In this document: positions 22,868 through 31,262 of the stretch, in pieces
Numbering within the stretch: position 1 is the stretch's first letter
Layout of the letters: every line of letters begins with the position of its first letter
Assembly (NCBI GenBank): GCA_902785755.1
Contig: CACZZO010000012.1
Location: 186,001-250,000, forward strand
Reading direction: 5' to 3'
DNA: 64,000 bases
From: an uncultured Bacteroidia bacterium
GTDB lineage: Bacteria; Bacteroidota; Bacteroidia; Bacteroidales; F082
Notes under the pieces: generated by a model
Told to the model about the DNA's origin: nothing
The model's input: only the letters and a program-made list of their open reading frames with translations
Database searches by the model: none
Translations under genes and position numbers: made by a program

Positions 22868-25030
22868 TTACTCTCCAACAATCTGTTTCACAACTTCAAC
22901 TCCTTGTTCCACTCTATCTTTTATATCGATACCATCCTCGTCTTGTTCGATTTGGTACACATCTTGGTTAATTTCGTTGCCATCGGCATCGGACTCGTAA
23001 ATGACAATCTTGTCGTTGAAATACTGAAGAGAAAATTCCTCTGTAAGTTGCAAACGGTCGCCATAGTCTCCTAAACCATACTTTCGCTCTAATCTATCAT
23101 GCAATGCGAGGGTGAACACGTTCCAATGCCTTACAAGTCTTTCTGATGTGTGCATCTTGGCGGTATGGTAGGCTCCATCGTCATAGGAATAATACATTCC
23201 ATAAGTATCAGAAAGCATAACTGGATATTTTACAAAATAATAACGAAGATCCTTTGGAGTAGCAATATCGTTTAGATAATGTTCGACGTTTTCCAACAAG
23301 GCATTGTCACTTACTTCTTCAAGTCTGTTGAGTAGGCTGTTAAGAGCGTTTTTGGTGTTTTCAAAGCCTTTGCGCTGGTTGGAAGGATGGAACAAGTCTC
23401 GCCAAGTGGAATCATTTCTCGTTCCAAGCTGCCAACGCCAATCAAGCCGTTGCGAATAGTTGCCAATGGTTAATAAAGCCCTTGAAATCAGTTTGCGTTC
23501 ACAAATGTTAAAAAGTTTTCTGAATTTGTTGAAATTGGATGGGTTTTCAGTGCCAATGATAGCGATGCATCCATAAAGCAAGTTGTGGTCTTCGAGATGG
23601 AACAATTCTTCTTCGTACTGCCGGTTTTGCTTAAGCCATTCTGATTTGGCAAGCTCCTCCTCTCTTTGTCTCTGGTTATAGGCTCCTTTCTCTGGAATAA
23701 TACCTGTAAGAATTATCTCTTTGGTTTCCGCCAGTAATACGGGCATATTGTTGCGTTGGGCATCGGCACGAATTTCGAACCGAGAGTTCCAAATCAGGTT
23801 GCGAACAATTCTGATTCTCCTTTGGAAATCGTTTTCGGAAATATTCTGCCTGTTTTGCAGATACACTATCACAGCATATAGAAGCAGTGTCAGACTTAAC
23901 GGGAATTTGCGCGTTCTGTTTCCACTGTCAACATATTCGCCGTATTCATCGCAGCATTGTTTGAAAAGGTTAAGATTGTCTTGGAAAATCTTTGTCTTGC
24001 CCGATTGGAATTGGTTACCAGAAAAATGTTTGCCAAAGAACTCGTCAATGTTGAAACCGCACCAGCAATCGTATGCTGATTTTAGGAAATTGAGATTGTC
24101 TATTGCGTCTGGAGTGTCAAAGCTGTATAGCATTTTGGCTAACTTGAACTCGTCTTTCTGCAAAGGTTTGTCTTGCATGTAGCAAAGCAAGTCGCTGACG
24201 AAGAAGAAATACCGCATGAACTCATCGTCAATGATGTCATTCCCGCCGCGATAAGGAAACAGCATGTCGGTCCAATCCAAGTCGAATTTATGACGGAATT
24301 CTTCTGCAATATCGTGATTGACTTTTTCGGCCAAAGACTCAAATTCGGCCTTGAAATGCTCAAATGAAGTCAATGGTTTGCCACGAGAATTCATTTTAAT
24401 GTACAATTCGTCAGTCAGGCCCATTTCGCTGATGGGGAGGAAATAGAACGACACCGATTGTTCATCGACAAGAGCGTGCCATAGCCCCGTTTCTTTTCCA
24501 AACAATTCGTGGATGGCATCAATCATCACCAACATTCCTGTGATGGTCGGATCGTTTTGCCATTGATATTGAAACCATGTTTGGTCTTTTATTTCATCGG
24601 ACAAAACTTTTTCAAATCTTGGCTTGTACTCTGTTAGTTTCTGGCAGAAGTCATCCGAACTGGGGCGAGTGTAATAACTGAAATTCCTCAAAAATGCCCA
24701 TTGCCCTTCGTCTATGTTATCTTTTTTTGAGGCATACCAATGAAGTAGAAATAAGGTAGTGAGTCGTTGCTGTCCGTCAAGAGGTGTCAGTTTGCCGTCG
24801 TTGATTTCGCCATATACGAAATCTAGGGTAAGATGCCGATGGTTTTTAATGGCATCAAATATGTTGTTAAGAAAGCGTTCCCTAACCCGTTTTACTGTGC
24901 TGGTTTGTCGGCCTTGCGCGTAATCTCTTTGTATGATAGGAATCTCTATTTTGTTGATTTTGTATTTGGTTCCGTCTGATGCGATATGCTCGCCAAACAC
25001 GCTTTGAAAAGTACATTCATTAATATTCAT
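22868..25030 (-). CDS. DUF262-domain protein (GmrS-like), large
   Basis: 720 residues. The N-terminal DUF262 (ParB-like/GmrS) signature is clear: IPIIQRDYAQGR (about 30-41), LDFVYGEI, then LTPLDGQQRLTTLFLLHWY (about 80-98) and YIKMNSRGKPLTSFEHFKAE (about 213-232). No DUF1524/HNH motif is seen in the long C-terminal part, whose function is unknown. DUF262 proteins are the nucleotide-hydrolysing half of type IV restriction enzymes of the GmrSD group, which attack modified phage DNA. The start overlaps the end of the other DUF262 gene by 11 nt, so the two are translationally linked and probably form one system. Confidence 0.85.
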   Translation of the reverse strand: MNINECTFQSVFGEHIASDGTKYKINKIEIPIIQRDYAQGRQTSTVKRVRERFLNNIFDAIKNHRHLTLDFVYGEINDGKLTPLDGQQRLTTLFLLHWYASKKDNIDEGQWAFLRNFSYYTRPSSDDFCQKLTEYKPRFEKVLSDEIKDQTWFQYQWQNDPTITGMLVMIDAIHELFGKETGLWHALVDEQSVSFYFLPISEMGLTDELYIKMNSRGKPLTSFEHFKAEFESLAEKVNHDIAEEFRHKFDLDWTDMLFPYRGGNDIIDDEFMRYFFFVSDLLCYMQDKPLQKDEFKLAKMLYSFDTPDAIDNLNFLKSAYDCWCGFNIDEFFGKHFSGNQFQSGKTKIFQDNLNLFKQCCDEYGEYVDSGNRTRKFPLSLTLLLYAVIVYLQNRQNISENDFQRRIRIVRNLIWNSRFEIRADAQRNNMPVLLAETKEIILTGIIPEKGAYNQRQREEELAKSEWLKQNRQYEEELFHLEDHNLLYGCIAIIGTENPSNFNKFRKLFNICERKLISRALLTIGNYSQRLDWRWQLGTRNDSTWRDLFHPSNQRKGFENTKNALNSLLNRLEEVSDNALLENVEHYLNDIATPKDLRYYFVKYPVMLSDTYGMYYSYDDGAYHTAKMHTSERLVRHWNVFTLALHDRLERKYGLGDYGDRLQLTEEFSLQYFNDKIVIYESDADGNEINQDVYQIEQDEDGIDIKDRVEQGVEVVKQIVGE

Positions 25031-26729
25031 GGCTGATTTCCTTTCCTATGATTGAAAGATAGGGTTTCAAAGTTTCATTCATTGCCTTCAAATAGGCTTT
25101 CCGGTCATCTTCTCCCCAAAAGTGTAGTTGGTTCTTTTCTGAAGGTGTATAGTATTTCAAAAACACACGGCGAGTGCAAACGGGAATATAGCTTCCTTGC
25201 TTGTCCATCTCAATTATTTTGTCGCGCTTCACGTCAAAGGTGGAGTTGTTAAGAGCAGAATTGTCGAACTTTCCAAGCAAAGCCATATTTCCCAACAGGT
25301 CAATGTAGTCGAGATTGCTTTCCATCCCAAAAGCAGCAATTGTTTTGTCAAACCAAGAGTTGAATGTGTCGCCGCTGAATCCTTCCCTGTTGCGACTTTC
25401 AATCTCATTTGCAAGTTCCGAATTCTTTTCAGCATTAATGTTTCGCAAAGATTGCACATGAAGGTCAAGCCATTCATTCCATTGCTGGCGTGTTTTCAAA
25501 CCTTCCGAGTTTTGTGCATGGATGTGTTCGAGAGACCATCCGCCTTTTTGTGTCTTGTGCAGCCAAAATGGAAAACGCATCGTTTTGTCGCCGTTTTTCC
25601 TTGCACTCTCCACATTGAACAGAAGCAAGATTTTGTTGATATTACCATCATCGTTGCCGTATTTCAAGTCCTGATAATCCTTTCCAAAATCAATACTTTT
25701 GGCGATTAGTTCGTCTAAAGATTTGCGGAAGCCTGTTTTGGTCAATTTTGAGGAATCGTTGATCAACTCGCCAAGCGTTTTTTGTCCAACGGCAATGAGA
25801 TAGCCAATCTTATGGTATAATTCATGGTCATTGAACCATTCTTTCAGTCTTTGGTAGTTTTCGACTACTTTTTTCCAGAGGTCGATTTTTTTGTCCATGA
25901 ATTCATTGGAACGCGTTTTTTTGGCAAACCAGAAAAAAGTGCGGAGCCTTTCTCGGTCGTCATCTCGCTTGCCTGCCATTAGGTCAAACAAAAACTCTAT
26001 TCTTGTTGGAAAGTCATCTGAATCTTTGTTTGTTATAAATCCCCAAAATCCATCGTCGTGCAATTCGTTTTCAATCGAATCCCACTGTGTGCAAATTTCA
26101 AGTTGATAACGTTTGTCAATGCCATTGTTGCGGCTTAAAAAGATGGCTTTAACAAGCTCTGCATTGGTCAGCGGGATTTTACCGATATTGAGTCGTGTAA
26201 ATAGGACGGTTGCATCCTCCTTACTATCAATCTCATACCAAATGACACTTACTTTGTTGTTGAGTTTGTCAGCCATGCGAATTGCAGCATTGTTGGCATC
26301 GGGCGTTCTCTCAAACCAGTCACTGATGGTTTGAACCGCTCTGTTGATAAAGAGTTCGTCAATGTTACTGACTTTTTTCTTGACGTTGTAAAAATCAATT
26401 TCTGTCAGGAACTTTTTGCTGTCCTTTCTGATTTTGTAGTCGATGCTGAATTTGATGTTCAATCTTGGCAGATAAGTCTTGAGATAGTTCAAAATCAGAT
26501 ACAGGGTCGTAAGTCTTTGTTGTCCGTCAATCAACTCAAAACTGTCGTTCTCTAATTTCTTCACCACGATAGGTTGTAGGCAATAGTTCTCCCCTTCGGG
26601 TACCGAAGCAATATCGTCAAGCAACATTCTCACCTCTTCATTCCAGCGATAGCCTCGCTGATAAGCTGGAATAATGAAGTCACCGCCGATTTCGCCTACT
26701 TTCTTCAGGTCAAGTTCTACATTTCTCAT
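25020..26729 (-). CDS. GmrSD-like restriction protein: DUF262 plus C-terminal DUF1524 HNH
   Basis: 569 residues from ATG 26729; an upstream ATG exists at 26804 but lies before the likely transcription start. DUF262 motifs: IIPAYQRGYRWNEEVRMLL (about 18-36), FELIDGQQRLTTLYLILNYL and FTRLNIGKIPLTNAELVKA. The C terminus carries the DUF1524 HNH-type motif: WSLEHIHAQNSEGL, then LGNMALLGKFDNSALNNSTF. This is the GmrSD single-chain arrangement, a modification-dependent type IV restriction nuclease. It heads a two-gene unit with the larger DUF262 protein. A TACCTTTG box lies about 48 bp upstream of the chosen start. Confidence 0.87.
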   Translation of the reverse strand: MRNVELDLKKVGEIGGDFIIPAYQRGYRWNEEVRMLLDDIASVPEGENYCLQPIVVKKLENDSFELIDGQQRLTTLYLILNYLKTYLPRLNIKFSIDYKIRKDSKKFLTEIDFYNVKKKVSNIDELFINRAVQTISDWFERTPDANNAAIRMADKLNNKVSVIWYEIDSKEDATVLFTRLNIGKIPLTNAELVKAIFLSRNNGIDKRYQLEICTQWDSIENELHDDGFWGFITNKDSDDFPTRIEFLFDLMAGKRDDDRERLRTFFWFAKKTRSNEFMDKKIDLWKKVVENYQRLKEWFNDHELYHKIGYLIAVGQKTLGELINDSSKLTKTGFRKSLDELIAKSIDFGKDYQDLKYGNDDGNINKILLLFNVESARKNGDKTMRFPFWLHKTQKGGWSLEHIHAQNSEGLKTRQQWNEWLDLHVQSLRNINAEKNSELANEIESRNREGFSGDTFNSWFDKTIAAFGMESNLDYIDLLGNMALLGKFDNSALNNSTFDVKRDKIIEMDKQGSYIPVCTRRVFLKYYTPSEKNQLHFWGEDDRKAYLKAMNETLKPYLSIIGKEISHEY

Positions 26730-26776
26730 AACACATTGTTTAATTTGGTAAGAGCTTTGCTTCATCCAATTTGACG

Positions 26777-26784
26777 CAAAGGTA
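26777..26784 (-). promoter_or_regulatory. -7 box TACCTTTG for the DUF262 pair
   Basis: On the minus strand TACCTTTG matches TAnnTTTG. Transcription from here would begin about 40 nt upstream of ATG 26729 and inside the longer 26804 frame, which supports the shorter start. Confidence 0.55.
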
Positions 26785-26845
26785 AACATTTTTCCCAAAC
26801 ACAACCATTATTGACATATTTTTCAGACCGCTTTTGTTTCACGCT

Positions 26846-26893
26846 GCAAAGAAAAAGAAAGCCTGTGCCAAATTGCAGCACAGGTTCAAAGTT
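26846..26893. repeat. Hairpin related to the 22808-22855 terminator, upstream of the DUF262 pair
   Basis: GCAAAGA, an A-rich run, AAAGCCTGTGC, AAAT, GC and GCACAGG occur in the same order as at 22808-22855. The two hairpins bracket the DUF262 pair, one 12 bp after its last stop and the other about 120 bp before its first start. They may simply be two related terminators. Confidence 0.5.
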
Positions 26894-26938
26894 TTTTTCA
26901 AAAAAGACGCTTTGAGCCTTTCATGCCGAAATAAGTCT

Positions 26939-26946
26939 TATTTTTG
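26939..26946 (+). promoter_or_regulatory. -7 box TATTTTTG in front of the transposase remnant
   Basis: TATTTTTG matches TAnnTTTG and lies about 60 bp upstream of the ATG at 27007. The stretch between 26729 and 27007 holds no other gene. Confidence 0.4.
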
Positions 26947-27006
26947 CGTCAGGGTTCTGTCCCTTCCACGGGAATTCCATTCCCGCCGCAAAAGCCCCAA
27001 ACGAGA

Positions 27007-27180
27007 ATGAACACCAGCAACAATATACCCAACGAAACCTCCACATGGCAGCAGCCCGGCGCATGGCGCAAGCCGTGCATAGTGCATGTGACAATGGTGG
27101 CCAAGGGACGAGAACCCATTTTTGGCAAACTCACCCACAACGGCACACGAGCCGAAGTAGAAAAGACGGCCAAAGTCGGT
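27007..27180 (+). pseudogene. 5' remnant of a RAYT/Y1-type transposase gene
   Basis: From ATG 27007 about 58 codons read MNTSNNIPNETSTWQQPGAW, then KPCIVHVTMVAKGREPIFGK and AEVEKT. The 'HVTMVxxGRxPxFGxL' stretch followed by an 'xVEKT' strand is what starts REP-associated tyrosine (Y1) transposases in Bacteroidota. The frame then runs on, antisense, into the amidohydrolase gene, so the catalytic HxH and Tyr parts are gone. It looks like a broken mobile-element gene whose 3' part was deleted at the amidohydrolase end (27181). Confidence 0.6.
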
Positions 27181-28821
27181 TCAATATATGTGACAAAGTT
27201 TAACCTTCGCTTCTGGAATTGCCCGCTCGTCTACTGTCATTATATCGCGGTCAAGTATCACGAAATCAGCGTCTTTTCCTACTTCGATGCTGCCTTTTCG
27301 GGCTTCTAAGAAGCAGCCTTTGGCCACCCAAATCGTGATGGAACGCAAGGCTTGCTCGCGAGTGAGGGCGTTCTCCATTTGGAAGCCTTCGGCGGGCGTG
27401 CCGTCCAAATGCTTGCGGGCGACGGCGGCATAGAAAGTGTAAATCGGGCTGATGTCCTCGATGGGGAAGTCGGTGCCGTTGATGACCCAGCCGTTCTGTT
27501 GCAGCAACTGTTGGTAGGCGTAGGCGTTCTTGATGCGCTCGCCAAGCCGCTCGTCGGCCCAGTCCATATCGGAAGTGCAATGCGTGGTTTGGATGGAAGG
27601 GATGACGGAAAACTCGCCAAAACGCTGGAAATCAGCGTCGCTTACTGTTTGCGAGTGCTCAATGCGCCAGCGGAGGTCGTTTTTGCCTTTGAGGTATTCG
27701 GAAAAGATGTCCAAGATATGATGAACTCCGCCGTCGCCTATGGCGTGGCAACACACTTGATAACCAGCGTCGTAGGCCTTTTGACAAACGTGGCGGTAGA
27801 AGTCGTCGCTTTCCAAAATCAAGCCGTCGTTGGTCGGGTCGTCGGTGTAGGGTTCAAGCAGTTTCGCGCCGCGAGAGCCTAAAGCGCCGTCGGCATAGAT
27901 TTTCACGCTGCGGACGGTGAGCCTTTCCTTGTCGATAACACCTTGATTCATAAAGTAATCCATCGTTTTATCATCAGGATTGACCATCGCGTTGACGTGC
28001 ATCTTGAGCTGTCCGGCTTGTTGCAGACTGTCGATAAGATTAATGGTGGCGATGTCTTGTCCCGCATCGGTGACGCTCGTCAGGCCGACCGCCATGCAGT
28101 TCTCTTGTGCTTTCAGCAAGGCTTGAACCCGCAGTTCGGTTTCCATTTTCGGCACCAAAGTCTTGGCAGCATCGGCCAAATTGTCCAACAACACACCCGT
28201 GCAGCGACCGTCCTTGACGATGGCCATACCGCCTTCCATCTTCGTGTTTTCGTTAATGCCCGCCAAATCAAGCACTTCCTTGGACACCAAAACGGCGTGA
28301 CCGTCCACGCGGGTCAGCAGGACTTTTTTCTCGGGAAAGACCTCGGCAAGTCTTTCATTGTCAGGAAATTCGGCCACTTCCCAAAGGTTTTGGTCCCAGC
28401 CGCGACCCAAAAGCCATTCGGAAGGGTAGAGGCTATCATGGACTTTTAGCCGCTCAATGATTTCGTCGTAGGATCGGCTGCCTTTCAGGTCGGCCCAGCG
28501 GATGAGGTTTTCGCCGTATCCCGTGAAATGGCTGTGGCCGTCCATAAAGCCCGGATACACCGCATCGCCTTGGGCATCAATGGTTTCCTTGGCTGAATAT
28601 TGGCTCATGATGATTGCTTCATCGCCCACGGCGACAAACTTTCCGTCTTTCACGGCAAAGGCTTGGGCTTTGGAGAAATCGTCGTTGACGGTATAGACGT
28701 TGGCGTTGTGGACGATGAGGTCAACGGGTGTTTTGTGGTTGCATGAGGTCATAAGCATTAGAATTGAGGCGCAGAATGCTGGAATGATGGTTTTAAGTGA
28801 TTGTTTTACAGTTGTTTTCAT
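27181..28821 (-). CDS. Amidohydrolase-family lipoprotein (YtcJ-like)
   Basis: 546 residues. The signal peptide ends in a lipobox (LMLMTSC-N, Cys about 27), so the mature protein is a lipoprotein. The catalytic part matches metal-dependent YtcJ-like amidohydrolases: IVHNANVYTV at the start, GFMDGHSH as the first metal pair, KIYADGALGSRGA, CCHAIGDGG, RIEHSQ, and NGTDFPIEDISP near the end. The substrate is unknown (an amide, carbamate or cyclic imide in relatives). It is the last gene of the operon starting at 31054, 18 bp after RecX. A transposase remnant abuts its 3' end; the product still ends in a typical KVKLCHIY, so it may be complete. Confidence 0.87.
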   Translation of the reverse strand: MKTTVKQSLKTIIPAFCASILMLMTSCNHKTPVDLIVHNANVYTVNDDFSKAQAFAVKDGKFVAVGDEAIIMSQYSAKETIDAQGDAVYPGFMDGHSHFTGYGENLIRWADLKGSRSYDEIIERLKVHDSLYPSEWLLGRGWDQNLWEVAEFPDNERLAEVFPEKKVLLTRVDGHAVLVSKEVLDLAGINENTKMEGGMAIVKDGRCTGVLLDNLADAAKTLVPKMETELRVQALLKAQENCMAVGLTSVTDAGQDIATINLIDSLQQAGQLKMHVNAMVNPDDKTMDYFMNQGVIDKERLTVRSVKIYADGALGSRGAKLLEPYTDDPTNDGLILESDDFYRHVCQKAYDAGYQVCCHAIGDGGVHHILDIFSEYLKGKNDLRWRIEHSQTVSDADFQRFGEFSVIPSIQTTHCTSDMDWADERLGERIKNAYAYQQLLQQNGWVINGTDFPIEDISPIYTFYAAVARKHLDGTPAEGFQMENALTREQALRSITIWVAKGCFLEARKGSIEVGKDADFVILDRDIMTVDERAIPEAKVKLCHIY

Positions 28822-28839
28822 GTCTGTATGTTTTTGAAT

Positions 28840-29313
28840 TCAAAAATCCTTCAAGATGTCCCAAACAAGATTGCCTTCAAAGCCCTTCTGCATAGCGTAG
28901 GCGGCCAATTTGCGCTTTTTCTCGAAGTCGTTTTCAGCCTTCACGGTCTTGGCTTTCACTTTGAGAATGTCGATGAGCCGTTGGCGATAGGTTTCTTCGT
29001 CGGTTTGCTCTAAGGCTTCGTCAATTATCTCTTTATCAATGCCTTTCTGAATAAGGTGGAAACGGATTTTGTTCACGCCCCAGCCGCTTTGGTTGATTTT
29101 GCCGCGCACGAAACTTTTGGCAAACCGCTCATCGTTGACAAAACGGTTATTCAACAGATAATCAAGGATTTCGTCTTTTTCTTTTTGCGGAATGTCGAAG
29201 GTTTTCAGTTTGTCGCGCACATCCTTTACGCAACGTTCCTGATAGGCGCAATACTTGGCCATTTTGTCCAAAACTTGGTCGGGCGTGAGCGGCTTGTCAG
29301 GTTGTTTGGGCAT
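28840..29313 (-). CDS. recX: RecX-family regulator of RecA
   Basis: 157 residues of helical repeats typical of RecX: ALDKM-like opening (VLDKMAKYCAYQERCVKDVR), FVNDERFAKSFVRGKINQSGWGVNKI (positions about 55-80) and KGIDKEIIDEAL. RecX binds RecA filaments and restrains recombination and the SOS response. It shares one base with the EIIC gene stop (TGATG) and lies inside an operon of otherwise unrelated functions, with no recA in the window. Confidence 0.9.
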   Translation of the reverse strand: MPKQPDKPLTPDQVLDKMAKYCAYQERCVKDVRDKLKTFDIPQKEKDEILDYLLNNRFVNDERFAKSFVRGKINQSGWGVNKIRFHLIQKGIDKEIIDEALEQTDEETYRQRLIDILKVKAKTVKAENDFEKKRKLAAYAMQKGFEGNLVWDILKDF

Positions 29314-30332
29314 CAGCAGTCGATTTTAAGGTTGCCGTCTTTTATCCAGCCTATCTTCCTTAGAATCAATCCAAAAAGCCAAGTGAGGACGGCAGGTAAC
29401 ACGAAACAAACAAGCAACATCCCAATCCACATATTCGCGCCGCCTTCTGGCATCGCGGTGTAGATGCCGATAGGCCCGACGAGACCGCAAGTGCCCATGC
29501 CGGAGCCGATGGGGATGTTCTGCAAATGGAAGACGCAGGTGGAAATCGGGCCGGTGATGGCGGCAGTGAGCAGCACGGGAATCCAAATTTTCGGGTTTTT
29601 CACGATGTTGCCCATTTGCAGCATGGAAGTGCCAAGCCCTTGCGCCACAAGTCCGCCCCAGCGGTTTTCCCTGAAACTCAGTATGGCGAAGCCAATCATC
29701 TGTGCGCAACAGCCCGCTGTGGCCGCTCCTCCGGCAATGCCGCCCAAACCGATGGCAAGGCAAATGGCCGCTGAACTGATGGGCAAAGTGAGCACCATGC
29801 CGATGACTACTGAAACGACAATGCCCATGAGGAAAGGCTGCATTTGCGTGGCGTTTTCGATGAAAGTGCCAAGCGCGGTCATTACCTTTTGAATGGGTGC
29901 GCCCACGGCGTAGGCCACCAACACGCCGCTGATGATGACCACTGCAGGGGTGACCAAAATGTCGACTTGGGTTTCCTTGTAAACCATTTTGCCCAACTCA
30001 ACGGCCACAATGACAGCGGCGTAGGCTCCCATCGGGCCACCGAGTTCGTTGCCTGCAATGCCCACGGCGATGGCACTGAACAATACCAAGCCCTCACAAC
30101 CGAGTTTGTAGGCGATGGCCACCGCAATGGCGGCTCCCGTGGCGGCTTTGGCGTATTTCGCGATGGTCACAAAGGCCTCAATACCGGTTTTGTCGCCCAA
30201 CGTCTGGAAGATGGTGCCTATTAATAAGGAGGTAAATAGACCCAACGCCATAGCGCCAAGAGCGTCGACAAAATAGGCCTTCCAGGTCATGTCGATGCCC
30301 TTGTGCTGTAGGAATGTCTTGAATTTAGTCAT
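29313..30332 (-). CDS. PfoR-like PTS EIIC-type membrane protein
   Basis: 339 residues with eight to ten hydrophobic segments. The Gly-rich motifs GIAGNELGGPMGAYAAVIVA and SGMGTCGLVGPIGIYTAM fit the EIIC_2/PfoR family of PTS-like permeases. No EIIA or EIIB domain is attached or adjacent, so sugar phosphorylation is doubtful; family members include a regulator of perfringolysin O, and the transported compound is unknown. Its ATG overlaps the stop of the PncA-like lipoprotein by one base (TAATG) and its stop overlaps the RecX start (TGATG), so expression is tightly coupled. Confidence 0.8.
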   Translation of the reverse strand: MTKFKTFLQHKGIDMTWKAYFVDALGAMALGLFTSLLIGTIFQTLGDKTGIEAFVTIAKYAKAATGAAIAVAIAYKLGCEGLVLFSAIAVGIAGNELGGPMGAYAAVIVAVELGKMVYKETQVDILVTPAVVIISGVLVAYAVGAPIQKVMTALGTFIENATQMQPFLMGIVVSVVIGMVLTLPISSAAICLAIGLGGIAGGAATAGCCAQMIGFAILSFRENRWGGLVAQGLGTSMLQMGNIVKNPKIWIPVLLTAAITGPISTCVFHLQNIPIGSGMGTCGLVGPIGIYTAMPEGGANMWIGMLLVCFVLPAVLTWLFGLILRKIGWIKDGNLKIDC

Positions 30333-31054
30333 TAAAACTCAATGCCTTGTATGTCGTTTTCCTTCATCAGGTCGGCGAGTTTAGTGTCGTTGTCGTCGAC
30401 GGCGGCGAGGCAGTTGGTGACGATTCGGATTTGCTTGGCGGGATAGAAAGCCATCAAATCTTTCGTGGTCTCGTAAACGCAGTAATCCGTGGCGATGCCG
30501 CAGATGTCGATGCCATCAAAATGTTCAAATTCCTCGATGGTGCGACGAAGTTTCTCACCGCTGTGCTTGTTCTGGAAAATGCTAAACTCTTCTTTGTCAG
30601 CCAAATCGCCTTTCTGCATATAATGGATGTTGGAAACGTTTGCAGTCAAGCCATTTAGTACCTGTTGCAAAGCGGGATATACATTCATGCCTTCGGTGCC
30701 TTCCACGCAGTGGGGCGGGAACACGCCGCCTTGCTCCACAAACGAGCAGTGGTTCTTGGGATGTGCGTCTTGTGTGACGATAATCCAACTGTAGTTTTTC
30801 CATGCGCCACCGTCCAAAGCCTTGGCCAAATAGTCCATTGCTGCGGGACCGTTTTTGGTGGCCAAACTGCCTGTTGTGAAGTCGATTTGCGGGTCGACGA
30901 TGATGAGCAGACGGTTGGGGAGAGTCGCTTCCTCGACTTTGGTTTCGGCCTGGGTGTCTTTGGTGGCCTCTTCTTTTTTCTGGTTTTTGTTGCCGCAGCC
31001 CACTAAGGCAAGCGCAGCGACGAGCACGATGGCTCCAATGAGGTTTTTCTTCAT
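30332..31054 (-). CDS. Nicotinamidase/isochorismatase-family lipoprotein (PncA-like)
   Basis: 240 residues from ATG 31054 (MKKNLIGAIV); the longer frame from 31117 begins upstream of the predicted promoter start. The signal peptide ends in the lipobox LVGC, followed by a charged Lys/Glu-rich linker. The hydrolase has all nicotinamidase landmarks: Asp in IIVDPQIDF, metal ligands in DAHPKNHCSF, Lys in MQKGDL, and the nucleophile Cys in CGIATDYCVYET. Deamidation of nicotinamide or a related amide is therefore likely, but in the periplasm or at the surface, which is unusual. It heads the operon with EIIC, RecX and amidohydrolase. Confidence 0.88.
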   Translation of the reverse strand: MKKNLIGAIVLVAALALVGCGNKNQKKEEATKDTQAETKVEEATLPNRLLIIVDPQIDFTTGSLATKNGPAAMDYLAKALDGGAWKNYSWIIVTQDAHPKNHCSFVEQGGVFPPHCVEGTEGMNVYPALQQVLNGLTANVSNIHYMQKGDLADKEEFSIFQNKHSGEKLRRTIEEFEHFDGIDICGIATDYCVYETTKDLMAFYPAKQIRIVTNCLAAVDDNDTKLADLMKENDIQGIEF

Positions 31055-31079
31055 TTTATTATGTGTTAGAAATTTGCGG

Positions 31080-31087
31080 CAAAGGTA
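31080..31087 (-). promoter_or_regulatory. -7 box TACCTTTG for the PncA-like operon
   Basis: TACCTTTG on the minus strand matches TAnnTTTG, with a predicted start about 20 nt upstream of ATG 31054. Confidence 0.55.
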
Positions 31088-31142
31088 GTGATTTTTTTGT
31101 TTTTGTGGCAACAGCATTTGTGTTCGTGCTTTGATGTTTGCT

Positions 31143-31246
31143 CGATACCATAGCCAAATCTACAAAAAAAGGACACTTTTGGCTCTACAATCGAAAATAC
31201 TATGGCCAAATCTATCAAAAATTGGATACTTTTGGCTATAGTATCG
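31143..31246. repeat. Two-unit palindromic repeat, downstream copy bracketing ATPase-nuclease 31263-32720
   Basis: About 104 bp made of two tandem units, each with arms like ATACTATGGCCAAA and TTTTGGCTATAGTAT. The second unit is an almost perfect inverted repeat ending in GCTATAGTATCG. The same two-unit structure recurs in the same orientation at 32779-32881. This copy starts 16 bp after the ATPase stop. Confidence 0.75.
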
Positions 31247-31262
31247 GAAGCCGAAACGACCT

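Noticed and set aside
26729..26804. Longer start of the DUF262-DUF1524 gene at 26804
   Set aside because: The -7 box at 26777-26784 lies inside this extension and the extra 25 residues precede the conserved start of the family.
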